A stretch of DNA of 16,264 nt from JAPUDS01 sp050258575 (GCA_050258575.1 JBLMYZ010000038.1:1-16264), one strand, 5' to 3'; positions 7,484 through 15,772 are shown, numbered from the stretch's first letter. Notes: generated from the letters alone by a model not told the origin. Numbers and translations: made by a program.

Positions 7484-9247
7484 CTATGCCATATTGGCCG
7501 CCACGCGATTTACTTCTTCAAGTGTCGTCACGCCTTGGAGGGCTTTCAAATACCCGTCTTGGCGCATCGTTACCATTCCCTCGGCGATACCTTGGCGCTG
7601 AATCTCTGCGCTCGTCGCTCGTTTGATAATAAGGTTCTGTATAGACTCGGTGATATCCATAACCTCATAGAGACCAACGCGTCCTTTAAACCCTCCTGGG
7701 GCCTGCGGGGTATCTTTCCCCTGCATTAGAGTATAAGCTTTTTGCGTGCTAAGCGGAAGGTCTTTGTAGCCGATATCTTCAGCAATCTTGGCTATTTCAC
7801 TTTTTTCCGAGGGGAGCAACCCGCCAACCGTCTCATGTATGCTGGCCGTTTCGATATCGGTTGACTGTATTGATGTTTTAGTATCATCGAGACGCCGCAC
7901 GAGCCGCTGACCAATAACCGTGTTAACTGTTGAGGCAATAAGGAACGGCTCCACCCCCATATCAAGTAATCGCGGCAATACACCTGCAGCCGAATTGGTG
8001 TGGAGTGTCGAGAAAACAAGGTGGCCAGTCAGCGCTGCTTGCACCGCCAGATTAGCCGTCTCTTTGTCACGAATCTCTCCCACCATCACGACATTGGGGT
8101 CTTGACGAAGAATCGAACGCAGGCCAGAAGCGAACGTCAGCCCTACATCAGGATTGACTTGTATTTGGTTCACGCCATTCATCTTGTACTCGACTGGGTC
8201 CTCGAGTGTCACAATATTGATTGTGTCGCTCATAATTTCCTGAACGAGCGCATACAAGCTAGTTGTTTTTCCAGAGCCCGTCGGCCCGGAAGTCAACACC
8301 ATACCGTTTGGTTTTCGGATACCTTTACGAATAGCTCGCAGCGCGCGGCCGGCATAGCCCATTTCTTCAAGCTTGAACGACGCACCAGATTTGTCGAGCA
8401 AACGGATAATAACCTGCTCGCCCCACACGACAGGGCTGATAGCGATACGCAAGTCAACGTCTTTGCCTGAAACGTGCACAGTAAACTGGCCGTCTTGCGG
8501 CGTACGATGCTCGTCGATTTTCAAGTTGGACAAAATTTTTATTCGACTTATCAGGGCTGGCTCGATACTTTTGGGCAACTTCATCACTTCGCGCAGCACC
8601 CCATCTATCCGGCAACGAACCCGCAGCTGTGTTTCTGACGGCTCGATGTGAACATCTGACGCACGCGACTGAACGGCGTATTCAAGTATCGTGTTGAGGG
8701 CACGCGATATCGGCGAGTCTTGGGTGATAGTAAACTTTTTCTCCTCTGTCAAAGCGGCTTCTTCTTGTGCCACACTCACCGCCGCACTCACGCCGCCAGC
8801 TAAATCGGTTCGGTACTGACTCAGTACGGAACGAATCCCTGCTTCGGACGCAGTGTAGATTTTGAGCGGCAGGGATATTTTGTTTGATATAAAATCCACA
8901 GCCTGGACGTTACTCGGATCAAGCATGGCAATAGCGAGGCGGTTCTGTACTTTACCTAGCGGCACTGCCATGAAGCGCTCTGCAATATCACGCGGCAACA
9001 GAGCGATAACTTTCGCATCAATCTGAACATTTGTCAGGTTGACATATGGTGTTCCGGACACAATAGCTGCCATACGCGACAAATCTTCGTCCTCTAGCTT
9101 TTTTTCTGACAGCAAAAACTCAAACAGTGGACGCTTGGCAGCCTGTGCGGCTTTTTTTGCTACTTGCAAATCATCTTTCGAAATAAGCCCTGACTTTACC
9201 AGCTCTTGCTCGATTTTTTCATGTTTGTCGTCTGTCAGAACCGTCAT
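7484..9247 (-). CDS. pilB: Pilus extension ATPase PilB (GspE family)
   Basis: A 587-residue GspE/PilB ATPase with an N-terminal GspE-N/MshEN-like domain (about residues 1-150, which in some relatives binds c-di-GMP), a second N-terminal domain (SRASDVHIEPSETQLRVRCR), Walker A GPTGSGKT (321-328), Asp box LEDPVEY, Walker B in DPNVVMVGEIRD (383-394) and His box TGHLVFSTLHT (407-417). It powers pilin insertion through PilC. The C-terminal metal-binding motif usual in this family (two CxxC pairs before GYxGRxGIYE) is missing. The corresponding stretch reads GFKGRVGLYEV with no Cys nearby, and the protein has a single Cys (Cys212). A Shine-Dalgarno-like GGGGTGA lies just before the ATG. Gaps to its neighbours are 11 and 12 bp. 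Confidence 0.96.
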   Translation of the reverse strand: MTVLTDDKHEKIEQELVKSGLISKDDLQVAKKAAQAAKRPLFEFLLSEKKLEDEDLSRMAAIVSGTPYVNLTNVQIDAKVIALLPRDIAERFMAVPLGKVQNRLAIAMLDPSNVQAVDFISNKISLPLKIYTASEAGIRSVLSQYRTDLAGGVSAAVSVAQEEAALTEEKKFTITQDSPISRALNTILEYAVQSRASDVHIEPSETQLRVRCRIDGVLREVMKLPKSIEPALISRIKILSNLKIDEHRTPQDGQFTVHVSGKDVDLRIAISPVVWGEQVIIRLLDKSGASFKLEEMGYAGRALRAIRKGIRKPNGMVLTSGPTGSGKTTSLYALVQEIMSDTINIVTLEDPVEYKMNGVNQIQVNPDVGLTFASGLRSILRQDPNVVMVGEIRDKETANLAVQAALTGHLVFSTLHTNSAAGVLPRLLDMGVEPFLIASTVNTVIGQRLVRRLDDTKTSIQSTDIETASIHETVGGLLPSEKSEIAKIAEDIGYKDLPLSTQKAYTLMQGKDTPQAPGGFKGRVGLYEVMDITESIQNLIIKRATSAEIQRQGIAEGMVTMRQDGYLKALQGVTTLEEVNRVAANMA

Positions 9248-9258
9248 GCGTCACCCCG

Positions 9259-9495
9259 CTAAAACGGCTGTTGGTTTGACGAATTACCGACAGGAACAGG
9301 AACTCCAGGATTTATTGCACCATCATAAAATACTGTTGGAGACGGTTGTTCGACATCTGACGTAATCGGTTCAACAACCGTCACTTCAGCCGAAAGTTGT
9401 TTTTGCGAACCCAACAACGCATTTAGCAAAAAGAATACCGCCACGCCAACAACGGCCACAATCAGCACCAGCAGAGCTATCTCAGTTTTTTTCAT
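9259..9495 (-). CDS. Small single-pass membrane protein in the pilP position, function unknown
   Basis: A 78-residue protein. It starts MKKTEIALLVLIVAVVGVAV with one transmembrane helix (about residues 6-29), followed by a Ser/Thr/Pro/Val-rich extracytoplasmic tail of about 48 residues without recognisable secondary-structure motifs. The ATG overlaps the pilO stop by 14 bp without a clear Shine-Dalgarno, so its translation is probably coupled to pilO. It occupies the place of pilP in the Gram-negative order M-N-O-P, but lacks a lipobox and the PilP beta-sandwich and is far too short. In a cell without an outer membrane no PilP-PilQ link is needed. I infer a pilus accessory protein that interacts with PilN/PilO in the membrane. 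No family was recognised. Confidence 0.8.
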   Translation of the reverse strand: MKKTEIALLVLIVAVVGVAVFFLLNALLGSQKQLSAEVTVVEPITSDVEQPSPTVFYDGAINPGVPVPVGNSSNQQPF

Positions 9496-10192
9496 CGTAT
9501 GTGATCGCTTTCTTTGTTATACTGATATTTTTCTCCGGTTGGTAGTACGTTTTAAGCTGTAGCGAGGCGCGAAGCATGTTGTCCGTCCCTGACAAATCAA
9601 GCATTTCAATACTAACTGGCCGAATTGTCTTCTCAAGCTTGGTGATAAAATCTTGAATAGCTGCGTAGCTCCCCACAACTTCTACCTGGTAGGCAATCTC
9701 CTGCGGCGTGCTCGCTACAGTCTGCTGTGTCTCGTCTGCCGTTGCTGACACGCTTGTTGTTCCCGGTATGATAATAGACTCAAGCGAAACACCGGACGAC
9801 GGAGCAATGATATTTTGCAATGAGGCAGCGAAACCAGTTGAGTCTGATGTAGCCGGCAACGCGTCTAGCACCACCTGTAGATTGTCGCTCGAGGACGCGT
9901 TGCGTACTGAGGAAAGCGCATCGCTCGCTACTAACTTATCGACTTGTTTCTTCAGAAGATCATACTGCGTGATATTGTCGCGCAAGGTCTTCACGGCTGT
10001 ATTTTCTGCTTTGATAACTTGATTGTTAAACTTAAACTGCTTAAACAAGAAAAACAGGACTACCACCGTTGTAACAAGGACAACGGAAGCAATAACGACC
10101 CACATGAATACGTTTCTCGATGTTGCTTCGATCAGGCCGCGCATCGATGATGTCCGCTCTGTCGTCTTGCCGCTTGCATTTGGGTGTTTCAT
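9482..10192 (-). CDS. pilO: PilO-like pilus alignment protein
   Basis: A 236-residue bitopic membrane protein. Residues 1-27 are a polar cytoplasmic N-terminus, 28-51 a transmembrane helix (VFMWVVIASVVLVTTVVVLF), about 52-90 a charged helical segment likely to form a coiled coil, and the rest an extracytoplasmic domain with the alternating strands and helices of PilO, including GSYAAIQDFITKLEKTIRPV, the part of the fold most often conserved. PilO pairs with PilN to form the ring linking cytoplasmic PilM to the pilus. Identification rests on topology, size and place between pilN and pilB, since PilO sequences diverge strongly. GGGAG lies 8 nt before the ATG, and the pilN stop is 2 bp upstream. 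Confidence 0.85.
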   Translation of the reverse strand: MKHPNASGKTTERTSSMRGLIEATSRNVFMWVVIASVVLVTTVVVLFFLFKQFKFNNQVIKAENTAVKTLRDNITQYDLLKKQVDKLVASDALSSVRNASSSDNLQVVLDALPATSDSTGFAASLQNIIAPSSGVSLESIIIPGTTSVSATADETQQTVASTPQEIAYQVEVVGSYAAIQDFITKLEKTIRPVSIEMLDLSGTDNMLRASLQLKTYYQPEKNISITKKAITYDEKN

Positions 10193-10194
10193 AG

Positions 10195-10920
10195 TTATCG
10201 CTCCCCGCCCTGTGTTTGGTTGAATACGTTGTCACTTCCAACGGTTAGTTGATCCGCCGACCGCGAGTTTGCAACGGGCGGAATCTGCACACTCACGTTT
10301 TTGACTTTGTTAGAGAACGCATACTCTGAGTAGACACCACTCACGGTAAATGCCACAACTTGCTCATCACGCACCCGGGAAAGCGAAGAACTTTCGAGAC
10401 TCACCGAAGTAAACAGTTTGGTTTTGCCTTGTGAAGCGCCGTCCTCGACTGGTGCGTACGCCAAATCAGCATACTTGAGCGTGTCAATAAACACGCCGAG
10501 CGCCTCATACGTATTGGCTGTACCGCTAAAGGTGAGCGTTGTGCTCTCAGCTCTCAGCGACAACGAGCTGAGGTTAACGTCATGTGGCGACTGAGGGTTG
10601 AGGAGGGGCAAAAATGTCATGAGCCGAGAATCAACTAGTTTATTTTCGTGCAGCGCAGGGAGTGCTGCGAGCTGGTTTTGCAGCGTCAAGTATTTTTTTG
10701 CGTCAGTTTTTCGCTGAAGCTCTTCGCTATACTTCGCGATATCACCGCGGGCAAACATAATCTGTAACGGCTGTCCAGCGTAAACATAAAAAGCAGCCAG
10801 GGCAAGAACACCGCCCGACACAACGGCAATCGACACTGATGTCGCAATGACTTTCAGGCGCATGCGCTGTGCTTTGATGACTTGTTTTTTGATGTCTGGC
10901 AGTAGGTTGAGCTGAATCAT
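10195..10920 (-). CDS. pilN: PilN-like pilus assembly protein
   Basis: A 241-residue bitopic protein. The N-terminus MIQLNLLPDIKK matches the short cytoplasmic INLLP motif by which PilN docks into PilM. A transmembrane helix follows (about residues 24-48), then a predicted helical or coiled-coil segment (55-90) and a ferredoxin-like extracytoplasmic domain with SSLSLRAESTTLTFSGTAN and a helix EALGVFIDTLKYADLA. The last about 35 residues are a Ser/Asn-rich tail that most PilN proteins lack. The gene begins one base after the pilM stop, and GGAGGAG lies 7 nt before the ATG, a strong ribosome site. It works with PilM and PilO as the alignment complex. Confidence 0.9.
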   Translation of the reverse strand: MIQLNLLPDIKKQVIKAQRMRLKVIATSVSIAVVSGGVLALAAFYVYAGQPLQIMFARGDIAKYSEELQRKTDAKKYLTLQNQLAALPALHENKLVDSRLMTFLPLLNPQSPHDVNLSSLSLRAESTTLTFSGTANTYEALGVFIDTLKYADLAYAPVEDGASQGKTKLFTSVSLESSSLSRVRDEQVVAFTVSGVYSEYAFSNKVKNVSVQIPPVANSRSADQLTVGSDNVFNQTQGGER

Positions 10921-10921
10921 A

Positions 10922-11965
10922 CTAGTTCTCCTCCCGCATTGCTAAACCAACAGCCACTGCGAACGTCGCCGCGGTGTCCTGAAGCTTCTGTTTTTCAACC
11001 CCACTCACATTCACTCGCGCCCATGGATCACCCGGTATAACATTTAAACCGGTTTTTTGTGTTATATACCCACTGAGGCCAGGTATCAAGAGGCCAGTGT
11101 CGGTCATGACAAGCGTATCGATCACTACGCCGGGATACCGTCCGTTGAAAAACTTCACTGACTTTGTAAGTTCGCTGACAAACTGCTCAACTGTCGACTC
11201 GAGTGCATGAAATACCTTGCCTTCCAGTTTCTCAGGCAGCAAACCAAACTTCCGAACGAATTGTTCAGCTTGGTCGGCATCGACACCAATGTTCTGCATA
11301 ACGGCTTTTGTTAGGCTGTCACTGCCGATCGGCAATGCTCGAACCAACTTTGGAGCCTCCCCTGTTACAGCAACAATATCTGTTGTGTTGCTGCCAAAAC
11401 GCACGACAAGTTTGCTGTTCGGGCTTTTTATATCAGTCAGCGCACGCGTTATTGCCAGCGAATCTGGCTCAATAGCAATAACATTTAGCCCGAGACTCTC
11501 CACGAGATCAAGTCTCCCCTCAAGAAACTTATTGTCGACCGCAACGAGTAGCACTTCATTTTTCGAAGGATCGCTCGGTAGCTTCCCCAATACTGCCCAA
11601 TCGATCTTGGAGGCGTCTGGAGACATTGGCACATATTGCTCAGCCTGATAGCGCACAACCGTCGACAGTTCCGCAGATGGAGTATCTGGGATATCCACAA
11701 CGGTTGCAAACGCCATGTTTGAAGGCACACCGAGAACAACATCTTTCACGCGAACACCGGTTTGCTGTATGAGCGATCGAATCGCCTCGGCGAGTCGCGC
11801 CCTGTCTTCCGGTGCATCTGAGTTTGACAACTTAACATCGATACTCTGCGATCCAGCGTAGCCCAGCGACCAGCCGCCTGCTGACTTTTTTAGTTGCACT
11901 AGATTTAGTGCGTTCGTACCTATGTCGAGTGCGAAGAATTCGCCCACCATGTTTAGTATCTTCAT
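10922..11965 (-). CDS. pilM: PilM, actin-like ATPase of the pilus alignment complex
   Basis: A 347-residue protein of the PilM/FtsA actin-like fold. The phosphate-1 loop is FALDIGTNALNLVQL (residues 11-25), a phosphate-2-like loop is VRFGSNTTDIVAV, and TDTGLLIPGLSGYI followed by GDPWARV matches the C-terminal end of PilM (usually a Gly-rich adenosine loop then NPF). It is cytoplasmic and binds the N-terminal peptide of PilN. It is the first gene of the seven-gene operon down to pilC. The start at 11965 is chosen because a perfect extended -10 predicts transcription starting about 4 nt before this ATG. No Shine-Dalgarno is present. An ATG at 11950 (MVGEFF) is possible but would need a leader. 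Confidence 0.95.
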   Translation of the reverse strand: MKILNMVGEFFALDIGTNALNLVQLKKSAGGWSLGYAGSQSIDVKLSNSDAPEDRARLAEAIRSLIQQTGVRVKDVVLGVPSNMAFATVVDIPDTPSAELSTVVRYQAEQYVPMSPDASKIDWAVLGKLPSDPSKNEVLLVAVDNKFLEGRLDLVESLGLNVIAIEPDSLAITRALTDIKSPNSKLVVRFGSNTTDIVAVTGEAPKLVRALPIGSDSLTKAVMQNIGVDADQAEQFVRKFGLLPEKLEGKVFHALESTVEQFVSELTKSVKFFNGRYPGVVIDTLVMTDTGLLIPGLSGYITQKTGLNVIPGDPWARVNVSGVEKQKLQDTAATFAVAVGLAMREEN

Positions 11966-11975
11966 ATCACTTATG

Positions 11976-11984
11976 ATTATACCA
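11976..11984 (-). promoter_or_regulatory. Extended -10 promoter of the pilM-to-pilC operon
   Basis: TGGTATAAT on the minus strand is a perfect extended -10 (hexamer 11976-11981). The predicted start is near 11969, four bases before the pilM ATG at 11965, which lacks a Shine-Dalgarno. Only a weak -35-like TTGATG lies upstream. No terminator separates it from the preceding gene, so read-through is also possible. Confidence 0.65.
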
Positions 11985-12022
11985 CAGGTCGTTTGACATC
12001 AAATACATTTTTTTGAGAGAAC

Positions 12023-14488
12023 CTAGTAGCGTGGCGGTAGCTCAACTTCGTTATCGACCACCATCGTAGCGTCAGAGGTCGCAGCACGATACGGCGAGAC
12101 AATAGCCACAGGGGTGAACCGAAATATTTCGGCAGGTTCAGCGGGATTGCTCGCATTGACATAAGTTCGATACAGTTTGTAGACTTTGGCGCGTGTCGGT
12201 CCGTTAATCGTCAGTTGCTGGTTGCACTGCGCAGCATCTGTCGGTTGCACCTCGCAGGTCCGTAGCTCACCATTGGCGATAAGTGTCGCATCAACCCTTG
12301 TCGCTGAAGCAGCAATCGTAATATTACCTGTCGCCATAATGGTCAGATGAGGCACGTCGAGCAGATTAGCTGCCGGATTCGTACCTGCAACAATATTCTC
12401 GTCAATCGTTACATCGCCCTTGACAACAATCGTTGCTCGCATAGGATAGTCTTTTGCTTGTTTAAGTGTACGGCTAGAGTCGCAGTAAACAACCGAACCA
12501 TTTGTCACGCTCGGGTTGATGTTGTAGTTTGCTCCACCTGGGCATGACGGTGTCAAACCAGTCGTCTGCACTCCTCCGGTCGCATGCAAAGGCGGCAGCC
12601 CCATAAACCCATACGCCCCCGCTGTTAGATGGTTAGAGAACACGAGCCGTTCAGGCGCCGCATAGTTCGCAGCAGTCACAAACTTATTCACCGCCCCATT
12701 TGCCAGCGCAGCGTACTGGACCCGTGAACCCCGAGCCGTTGCAGGATCATAGTCAGAAAACTGCAGTTTACCGTACGAAAAAACATCGCCTCGATAGAAG
12801 TGTGCTAACGGGTAGGTCAGCGTCGTCACCGCAGTTTTCACAATGAGACAAACTTTATTGCCTGTGTTTGTACCGTAGGCGTTGCCGCTCCCCCATCGCG
12901 GTTTTGTTGCTGGAGCGACAGAAAACGTCAGGCATACTTTATCACCGTCTTTCCATGTGCTCGGAATTGTAAAATTGTGCCCGCTAAAGACAAGCGCTGA
13001 GTCATTCACTGTATAAGTCTTGGCACAGTTTGCCACTGCAGCCGGAGCATCCGTGCACGCAACCGTGCCTTTTGTTCCTGTCTGGATAGGGTCTACTCCG
13101 TCTCGCTTATCAACAGTATGAACACAGCTGACGACCGCGCCTGGCGTAACTTCTATAAGACCACTCGCCCCGTTACAGAGCGTACTCGGCACAAGGTTAT
13201 ACCCGGCCGGTTTTTTCAGAGACAGACCAAAGCCAAGACCAGCGCCTCCGTCAGGATCAAAGGCATGGAGTTTGTCATATACCTGAAAAGCTATCAGGTT
13301 TTCGCCTACTTTGAGATTGAACCTGTCAGAGTTCACAGTGACTGTATCATAAACAGCACTAATACTTCTTGCGCCTCCTAGTACCCCGTTGATGTGCACC
13401 ACATAAAAATCGTCTGCTACAAAGTCGAGATATATCCCGCCGCCAAGCGCTTCTGCTGCTTTGATCTCTTTCATGTCCTCTTCGCTCAACGTAAACTTCG
13501 TACGGAACAGTGTCATGCCATTTGAATAAATCTCTTGGTTAGTGTTGTCGTTATCGTTAGCTAAGCGGGTGTTTCGTATTGTCTCTATCTGAGAATAACT
13601 ATATCCGTTATCACCATAAAGATCCGACAGATAGTCAGTCTCTGAAGCGCACGCCTGTCCCCATATTGGCTTAATCGTGTGACCCGTGCCTTCAAAAATA
13701 CCGTCATACGTCCCAGAAGCATCATCGATACCATTCAAGATACGGTCGATCCAGATCGTTCCAAATGACCCGCCGGCACACGCATATCCTGTAGTAGGTA
13801 GTTTGGCGTTTGTTAGTGTTCGTGTCAACTTGCTATCGTCGGTTGTTGTGGCCCAGCCGCCATAGGCATAAGGCGCGACGCTATAGCCGCGAACTGACCA
13901 AGGTGACAAAACCGACGTTCCGCCGTCACGATAAGCGCTGTATTTAAACCGTACGCTGTTTGGTAACATGCTTGCCCAGGGAATGGACGTAGGTTGGCAA
14001 TCTCCCGCCCACGCTCGGTAGTTGCCCCGCTTGTTGAATTCGTGATTATATGCCGTCTTATCTCCGTTTTCATAGAGGTAGGCATTCAGAACGAGCGTAT
14101 CGCTAGGCGTCCACTCGTCATACCAGTTCGACGACGTGCTCGGGATGTCGTCCGTAATATCAGGAACTGGACGAAGGCGCGGTAGTGACGGCAGTGTTTT
14201 TCTACCGTTGACGCTTGGTAGTGTCGACGACGAACAACGGTCGCTGCGCATCGGCCAGTTAGCAAAAGAAAGGTCTTTAGGAAATTGATCGAGAGGTATG
14301 TATATCACTTTTGTATCAGTTCCCGACTGCGCGTACATACTGTCAAAACGCAGCTCCCAGCTATTGCTTGGCAACTGCGCCGCCTGCGCACTCGCTTTAG
14401 GTATTGGCAGTAACTGCGACATGACAAACGTCGCGCCAAACACACAGAGAAACACGCCTGTAATAATCAGTCTTCGCTGTCTTTCCAT
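12023..14488 (-). CDS. Large exported protein with jelly-roll and beta-helix-like regions; candidate pilus-associated surface protein
   Basis: An 821-residue protein not recognised as a named family. Residues 1-36 form a signal peptide (basic MERQRR, hydrophobic core, PKASAQA cleavage region). Residues about 325-425 look like a galactose-binding-type jelly roll (FVADDFYVVHINGVLG, then LKVGENLIAFQVYD), as in many carbohydrate-binding modules. Residues about 440-555 hold several Cys and extracellular beta-rich sequence. Residues about 685-800 contain short repeated strands (TIVVKGDVTID, LTIMATGNITIAAS, LTINGPTRAKVY) suggesting a parallel beta-helix, ending at VELPPRY. No sorting signal or C-terminal membrane anchor is present. 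The start overlaps the upstream gene by 22 bp, and pilM follows 57 bp downstream. Adhesin function is inference from export, domains and location. Confidence 0.85.
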   Translation of the reverse strand: MERQRRLIITGVFLCVFGATFVMSQLLPIPKASAQAAQLPSNSWELRFDSMYAQSGTDTKVIYIPLDQFPKDLSFANWPMRSDRCSSSTLPSVNGRKTLPSLPRLRPVPDITDDIPSTSSNWYDEWTPSDTLVLNAYLYENGDKTAYNHEFNKRGNYRAWAGDCQPTSIPWASMLPNSVRFKYSAYRDGGTSVLSPWSVRGYSVAPYAYGGWATTTDDSKLTRTLTNAKLPTTGYACAGGSFGTIWIDRILNGIDDASGTYDGIFEGTGHTIKPIWGQACASETDYLSDLYGDNGYSYSQIETIRNTRLANDNDNTNQEIYSNGMTLFRTKFTLSEEDMKEIKAAEALGGGIYLDFVADDFYVVHINGVLGGARSISAVYDTVTVNSDRFNLKVGENLIAFQVYDKLHAFDPDGGAGLGFGLSLKKPAGYNLVPSTLCNGASGLIEVTPGAVVSCVHTVDKRDGVDPIQTGTKGTVACTDAPAAVANCAKTYTVNDSALVFSGHNFTIPSTWKDGDKVCLTFSVAPATKPRWGSGNAYGTNTGNKVCLIVKTAVTTLTYPLAHFYRGDVFSYGKLQFSDYDPATARGSRVQYAALANGAVNKFVTAANYAAPERLVFSNHLTAGAYGFMGLPPLHATGGVQTTGLTPSCPGGANYNINPSVTNGSVVYCDSSRTLKQAKDYPMRATIVVKGDVTIDENIVAGTNPAANLLDVPHLTIMATGNITIAASATRVDATLIANGELRTCEVQPTDAAQCNQQLTINGPTRAKVYKLYRTYVNASNPAEPAEIFRFTPVAIVSPYRAATSDATMVVDNEVELPPRY

Positions 14489-14922
14489 ACATTGGCCGCC
14501 ATATTGTTACTGTTTTGATATATCACCGACACTCTATCTCCAACCTTGAACGCCCCCATACCGACCTCTTTGGTTGCGAGACCCATCGTAAATGTCGTTG
14601 TGTTATTGAAGTGAAGCATGAGTGTTTCGGTAGCATCATCGACTTGCAACGTAAGTATGTGTTCACTTTCGTCTAACGAAGTCAATGTTCCAGTCTGAAC
14701 GGCGTTATCTTGTGTATACGCGTTAGCTTTAGCGCGTACTTCGTCAGTTACCTCTTCCACACCAGTTATCGTCGCTACACGAGGAGTAAATAACTGCGTT
14801 GTATTCGCTGCCCAAAATAATCCGCCCGCAGCAAGAACTATTGGTACTGCTGTCGCTGCAATAATCCTCTTCTTTGACCACTTTCGCCGTTTTTTATCAT
14901 CAGTCAAGATAATCCTGCTCAT
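14467..14922 (-). CDS. Membrane-anchored protein with OB-like (DUF5666-like) domain
   Basis: A 151-residue protein. A basic N-terminus (residues 1-24, many Lys/Arg) leads into a transmembrane helix (about 25-45, IIAATAVPIVLAAGGLFWAA), and the extracytoplasmic part (about 75-147) has the pattern GTLTSLDESEHILTLQVDD, a threonine-rich middle, then FKVGDRVSVIYQ, which resembles the small beta-barrel DUF5666-type OB domain. Substrate or partner is unknown. The start is set at 14922. A longer frame from a TTG at 14940 would contain the -10 box itself. No Shine-Dalgarno is seen and a perfect TATAAT lies 7 bases before the ATG. It overlaps the gene for the 821-residue protein by 22 bp, so the two are probably co-translated and act together at the surface. 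Confidence 0.8.
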   Translation of the reverse strand: MSRIILTDDKKRRKWSKKRIIAATAVPIVLAAGGLFWAANTTQLFTPRVATITGVEEVTDEVRAKANAYTQDNAVQTGTLTSLDESEHILTLQVDDATETLMLHFNNTTTFTMGLATKEVGMGAFKVGDRVSVIYQNSNNMAANVWKDSED

Positions 14923-14929
14923 GGTTACG

Positions 14930-14935
14930 ATTATA
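14930..14935 (-). promoter_or_regulatory. -10 box for the 151-residue protein gene
   Basis: A perfect TATAAT on the minus strand, preceded by TGTG. The expected start of transcription (about 14923) is one base from the ATG at 14922. No convincing -35 was found (TTGGTT lies 15 nt upstream) and there is no Shine-Dalgarno. Confidence 0.6.
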
Positions 14936-14979
14936 CACAAATCGCACTAAAACCAACAGTAGAAATACGACTTGTCTCG

Positions 14980-15765
14980 TTAGTTTTTAGGTGTAGCCTG
15001 CAAAATCGCTGCGTCAGCACTTGTCCCGACTGCCGCATCAAACTCACCGTTACAGGTGACTATCAGTGGCCGCTCATGAGTTACTCCAGGCTGCAGACTT
15101 TGTTTGGCGGCAAACATCTTAGGGTAATCACCTGCTTTTTTCACCCTGAGTGCCATATCCTCAGCGCTGACAGCGTACTCACACCGACTACCATTATCTT
15201 GAAGTACCCAAAACACTGTTTCACCCCCAAGTCGTCGAATCCGGTCAAGTTCTGCCATTTTTTCATCTCGCGGGTAGAGCAACGAACGCTCATGCCGCGT
15301 ACTGTGCAGCAAAAAAATCGGCGTCCCTTGTTCGGCGCCTGGTTTTGGCCCCAAAGAATACCAACCAACTGTGCTATATGCCCCGGACGCGTCACGTCCA
15401 TGCGGTTCTTCGGGTGCCCTCTCTCCTGCAGCGTTGACAGTATCACCGACTTTTTCTATCGGAGCATCGTGTATCCCCATATCAGGCCAGCTAAACGTCA
15501 CCGGCTCCCCTGACTGACAAACTCGCTCGGGCGTTAGTTCAGGTGTCGACGTCGACGCCGGTGTCGGCACTGGTGTTTCCAGAGGAAACGCTGCCGCGCT
15601 CGCCGAAGGTGATGTGTGCGGAACGTCATACGGCAGCCGACTGTCAAAAGAGACCTGTTGCGCAGAGCTAGGCAGAGACAACACAAACAAACCAACCGCC
15701 AGCTTCACATCCCAGCGTTCAGACGATCTTTTAGCATATGGCTCCTGCTCTTTTCCTCTTCGCAT
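14980..15765 (-). CDS. Class F-like sortase, probably membrane-anchored, with atypical active site
   Basis: A 261-residue protein. An N-terminal hydrophobic segment (about residues 19-36) is followed by a Pro/Thr/Ser-rich linker (48-80) and a sortase domain: VTFSWPDMGIHDAPIEKVG, the hallmark VGWYSLGPKPG (133-143) of class F (and related class E) enzymes, the catalytic His154 in FLLHST and the catalytic Cys238 in LIVTCNGEFD. The residue that is Arg in my recollection of class F enzymes (twelve after the Cys) is Ala250 here, so activity is uncertain. Sortases cleave LPXTG-type signals and attach proteins to the cell wall. A probable substrate is encoded just upstream. The start at 15765 is preferred over the ATG at 15849 because the latter lies upstream of the promoter and adds a leader lacking signal-peptide character. 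Confidence 0.88.
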   Translation of the reverse strand: MRRGKEQEPYAKRSSERWDVKLAVGLFVLSLPSSAQQVSFDSRLPYDVPHTSPSASAAAFPLETPVPTPASTSTPELTPERVCQSGEPVTFSWPDMGIHDAPIEKVGDTVNAAGERAPEEPHGRDASGAYSTVGWYSLGPKPGAEQGTPIFLLHSTRHERSLLYPRDEKMAELDRIRRLGGETVFWVLQDNGSRCEYAVSAEDMALRVKKAGDYPKMFAAKQSLQPGVTHERPLIVTCNGEFDAAVGTSADAAILQATPKN

Positions 15766-15772
15766 ATACACT

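Noticed and set aside
9259..9495. Assignment as PilP
   Set aside because: Lacks a lipobox and beta-domain and is less than half the normal size. Only its position agrees.
12023..14488. Assignment as PilY1
   Set aside because: No eight-bladed beta-propeller repeats or PilY1 calcium site are recognisable, and the gene is not in the minor pilin operon.
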